A DNA stretch of 64,000 bases from AP-16 sp046727735 (GTDB lineage Bacteria; Pseudomonadota; Alphaproteobacteria; Rhizobiales; Xanthobacteraceae), in contig JBKPDF010000040.1 of assembly GCA_046727735.1 (NCBI GenBank), forward strand, positions 1 to 64,000. Reading direction: 5' to 3'. The position numbers and the translations under genes are program-made. Shown in pieces: positions 61,967 through 64,000 of this stretch. The notes under the pieces are model-generated. The model did not search any database. It was not told where the DNA came from and saw only the letters and a program-made list of their open reading frames with translations. Numbering within the stretch: position 1 is the first letter of the stretch; each line of letters opens with the position of its first letter.

Positions 61967-62773
61967 ATGCTGCTCGATGTGTTCACGGCGACGATCCTCG
62001 GCATTGTCGAGGGGCTCACCGAGTTCGTTCCGGTGTCCTCGACCGGACATCTCCTGCTGGTCGAGCACTTCTTCGGCTTCGGCGATGAAACGTTCGGCAA
62101 GAGCTTCGCGGTGCTGATTCAGCTCGGCGCCATCCTGGCGCTGGTCACCATCTATTTCGTCCGGCTTTGGAAGATCGCGTTGGCGCTGCCGCGCGATCCG
62201 GATGCGCGGCGGTTCACGGTCGGGGTGCTCATCGCGTTCCTGCCGGCGGCGGTGATCGGGGTCCTGGCCTACCGCATCATCAAGGAGGTGCTGTTCAACG
62301 TCTGGATCGTGTGCATCTCGTTCATCGTCGGCGGCATCATTCTGATGTGGGTCGACCGCATGGAGCTCGCGCCGCGCTACAAGGACGCGACGAAGTTCTC
62401 GCTGCCGACCTATTTGGGCATCGGGTTCGCGCAGTGCCTGGCGATGATTCCGGGCGTGTCGCGCTCCGGCGCGACGATCGTATCGGCGATGCTGCTCGGT
62501 GCCGACCGCCGGTCCGCCACCGAGTTCTCGTTCTTCCTAGCGATCCCGACGATGCTGGGCGCCTTCACCTACGATCTTTACAAGAATTATGCACAGATGG
62601 TCGGCGGCAACGCCTTCATCGTCGCAGTCGGGTTCATCACTTCGTTCATCGCCGGCTGGTTCGTGGTCAAGACGTTGCTCGACTATGTCTCGAGCCACGG
62701 ATTTTCGCTGTTCGTGTGGTGGCGAATCGTGGTCGGCGCGCTCGGGCTGGTTGCGCTCGGCCTGTTCGGCTGA
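61967..62773 (+). CDS. uppP: undecaprenyl-diphosphatase
   Basis: 268 residues with seven or eight transmembrane helices. Catalytic motifs: G-L-T-E-F-V-P-V-S-S-T-G-H-L at residues 15-28 and P-G-V-S-R-S-G-A-T. It recycles the C55 lipid carrier for peptidoglycan synthesis and gives bacitracin resistance when abundant. ATG 61967 follows GGAGCG. A family B repeat follows the stop. Confidence 0.95.
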   Translation: MLLDVFTATILGIVEGLTEFVPVSSTGHLLLVEHFFGFGDETFGKSFAVLIQLGAILALVTIYFVRLWKIALALPRDPDARRFTVGVLIAFLPAAVIGVLAYRIIKEVLFNVWIVCISFIVGGIILMWVDRMELAPRYKDATKFSLPTYLGIGFAQCLAMIPGVSRSGATIVSAMLLGADRRSATEFSFFLAIPTMLGAFTYDLYKNYAQMVGGNAFIVAVGFITSFIAGWFVVKTLLDYVSSHGFSLFVWWRIVVGALGLVALGLFG

Positions 62774-62802
62774 CACGAATTCCCGGCGGACCACACAGAG
62801 CT

Positions 62803-62919
62803 GTCATCCCGGGGACCGAGCAAAGCGAGGGAGCCCGGGATCCATGACCACTGTGCGATCAGCTGGGCGCCCGTGTTCATGGGTTCCGGGTTCGCGCCTT
62901 CGGCGCGCCCCGGAATGAC
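62803..62919. repeat. family B palindromic repeat, full copy
   Basis: It begins GTCATCCCGGGG and ends CCCCGGAATGAC. The left hairpin holds CGAGCAAAGCGAG, the right GCGCCTTCGGCGC, with a stem TCCATGA/TCATGGG between. The right 42 bases match the copy at 36501-36542 except for one base. It lies between convergent uppP and the NDUFA9-like gene. Confidence 0.85.
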
Positions 62920-62929
62920 GGCATGTGAT

Positions 62930-63892
62930 TCACGCCGGCCGGCGGCGGAACTGCCCGGTCTTGCGAAAGCGCCACAGATACGTCGGGACGATCGCCTCGA
63001 ATCCGGCCGGATCGATCCCGAGCGCCGCGAAGGTGCGCCCCTGCTGCGCGGCCTCCGGCGACACCACGTTGTCGCGCTTGAGCAGCTGGACCTGGTCGGG
63101 CGTGAGCAGGGGTTTTGGCAGGAATTGCAGGAAAAACGCCTGCAGCCGCGCGATCGGGAACGGGAGCGGCAGCAAGATTCGGCGCCGCTCGGTCGTGGCG
63201 AGCACGAACTCCATCAGCTGGCGGAAGCTGCGGATCTCCGGCCCGCCGAGTTCGTAGACCGTGCCGCCCTTGGCGTCCCCGTCGGCCGCCTTGGCAATCG
63301 CGGCGGCGACGTCGCCCGCGAACACCGGCTGGAATTTCGTGCGCCCGCCGCCGATGAGCGGCAGCACCGGCGAGATGCGCGCCATCGCGCCGAACCGGTT
63401 GAAGAAATCGTCCTCCGGCCCGAACACGATCGAAGGCCGAAAAATGGTCGCGCCCGGCGCGGCGCCGAGCACCGCTTCTTCGCCTTGCGCTTTCGACCGC
63501 GCATAGCGCGAGCGCGAGTTCTTGTCCGCGCCGAGCGCCGAAACGTGGATCATGCGTGCGCCGTTTTTGGCCGCGGCCCGGGCGACGGTGCCGGCGCCCG
63601 CGGCCTGCACCGCATCGAAGCGCTGGCGCGAGCGCTCGAACAGGATGCCGACGAGATTGATCACGATCGCGGCGTCGCGCACCGCGGCCTCGACCGAGGC
63701 CGGGTCCCGGACGTTGGCCTGCACGGCGTTGATTTGGCCGACGCGGCCGAGCGGCTGCAAATGGCCGGTGAGCTCCGGCCGGCGCACCGCGACCCGGATG
63801 CGATAGCGGCTCTTCGCGAGCGCGCGCACCACGTGGCGGCCCAAAAATCCGGAGCCGCCGAAGATGGTGACGAGCATGTCGACGTGGTGCAC
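62930..63892 (-). CDS. NDUFA9-like SDR/epimerase-family protein
   Basis: 320 residues. N-terminal Rossmann motif F-G-G-S-G-F-L-G-R-H near residue 11, then R-V-A-V-R-R-P, V-N-L-V-G-I-L and H-V-S-A-L-G-A; the catalytic tyrosine motif is atypical (S-R-Y-A-R-S-K). This matches the atypical short-chain dehydrogenases called the complex I NDUFA9 subunit family, which bind NADPH but need not be enzymes. An ATG at M-L-V-T-I is an alternative start five residues in. Confidence 0.87.
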   Translation of the reverse strand: MHHVDMLVTIFGGSGFLGRHVVRALAKSRYRIRVAVRRPELTGHLQPLGRVGQINAVQANVRDPASVEAAVRDAAIVINLVGILFERSRQRFDAVQAAGAGTVARAAAKNGARMIHVSALGADKNSRSRYARSKAQGEEAVLGAAPGATIFRPSIVFGPEDDFFNRFGAMARISPVLPLIGGGRTKFQPVFAGDVAAAIAKAADGDAKGGTVYELGGPEIRSFRQLMEFVLATTERRRILLPLPFPIARLQAFFLQFLPKPLLTPDQVQLLKRDNVVSPEAAQQGRTFAALGIDPAGFEAIVPTYLWRFRKTGQFRRRPA

Positions 63893-64000
63893 GGGCCTTC
63901 TCGTGATGGCTGCCGCGAGCGCCGCCGCAAGATCGATTGGCCGAATACAGGATCGTCCCCGGCCTGTATAGGGGCGCCTCGGGCCACCCGGCCGCCGGAT

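Overview
The window is high-G+C chromosomal DNA of an alphaproteobacterium. The best fit is the order Hyphomicrobiales (Rhizobiales), near the Bradyrhizobium/Xanthobacteraceae lineages. The reasons are the rhizobial-type phospholipid N-methyltransferase next to dnaJ and pyrF, the Omp25-like porin, the rsmI/yraN/gshB neighbourhood divergent from a penicillin-binding-protein-activator lipoprotein, and the large stock of intergenic palindromic repeats. Most genes are housekeeping. No tRNA, rRNA, CRISPR array, prophage or recognisable transposase was seen.

Layout. 1-5.3 kb holds a 5'-truncated isochorismatase-family gene, two tandem paralogous LysR-type regulators, a branched-chain-type substrate-binding protein and a VC0807-like membrane protein. 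Four of these appear to carry one-base losses. 5.4-9.3 kb holds an HxlR regulator behind a double palindrome, then a methanethiol oxidase/selenium-binding protein, a small membrane protein and a 1-Cys peroxiredoxin. 9.7-15.6 kb holds a conserved hypothetical, an outer-membrane porin, an S1/P1-type nuclease, a catalase-like protein and comM. 15.9-20.8 kb holds cysJ-cysI (assimilatory sulfite reductase) and a metallophosphoesterase-cupredoxin pair. 20.9-28.7 kb holds gshB, yraN, rsmI, an LpoA-like lipoprotein, an MFS transporter, hemW, rdgB and rph. 28.8-38.4 kb is the heat-shock block (hrcA, grpE, dnaK, dnaJ, with alkB on the other strand), followed by pmtA, pyrF, a DUF1330 gene, dapB and gpmA. 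38.6-48.3 kb holds an amidase, a lower-G+C three-gene island (lipoprotein, papain-like cysteine protease, overlapping partner), DNA-repair genes (ada-like and nth) and several membrane or hydrolase genes. 48.4-53.2 kb is a complete branched-chain amino-acid-type ABC importer. 53.2-58.8 kb is infC-rpmI-rplT-pheS-pheT, with a DUF559 endonuclease cassette inserted between pheS and pheT. 58.9-64 kb holds an alpha/beta hydrolase, queG, a glutathione transferase, uppP and an NDUFA9-like protein.

The most interesting structure is a family of intergenic palindromes (called family A here). Each copy is two strong C-rich/G-rich hairpins in inverted orientation, bracketing an inner long-range stem with a GGGTGAGGGG-like strand. 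In four copies the loop of that stem is short. In the copy between pheS and pheT the loop is about 400 bases long and carries the DUF559 (PD-(D/E)XK-type) gene. I infer that the DUF559 cassette may be the full-length form of an element whose internally deleted versions are the other copies. Repeat sequence has also been captured as C-terminal tails and stop codons of several neighbouring genes.

Separate second-look items are the protease island at 40.3-42.4 kb, the cluster of one-base losses in the first 5 kb, the pairing of methanethiol oxidase with a peroxiredoxin, unusual start codons (AUU for infC, probable CUG for queG), and a decayed amine-oxidase tail that still overlaps the next gene as ATGA.
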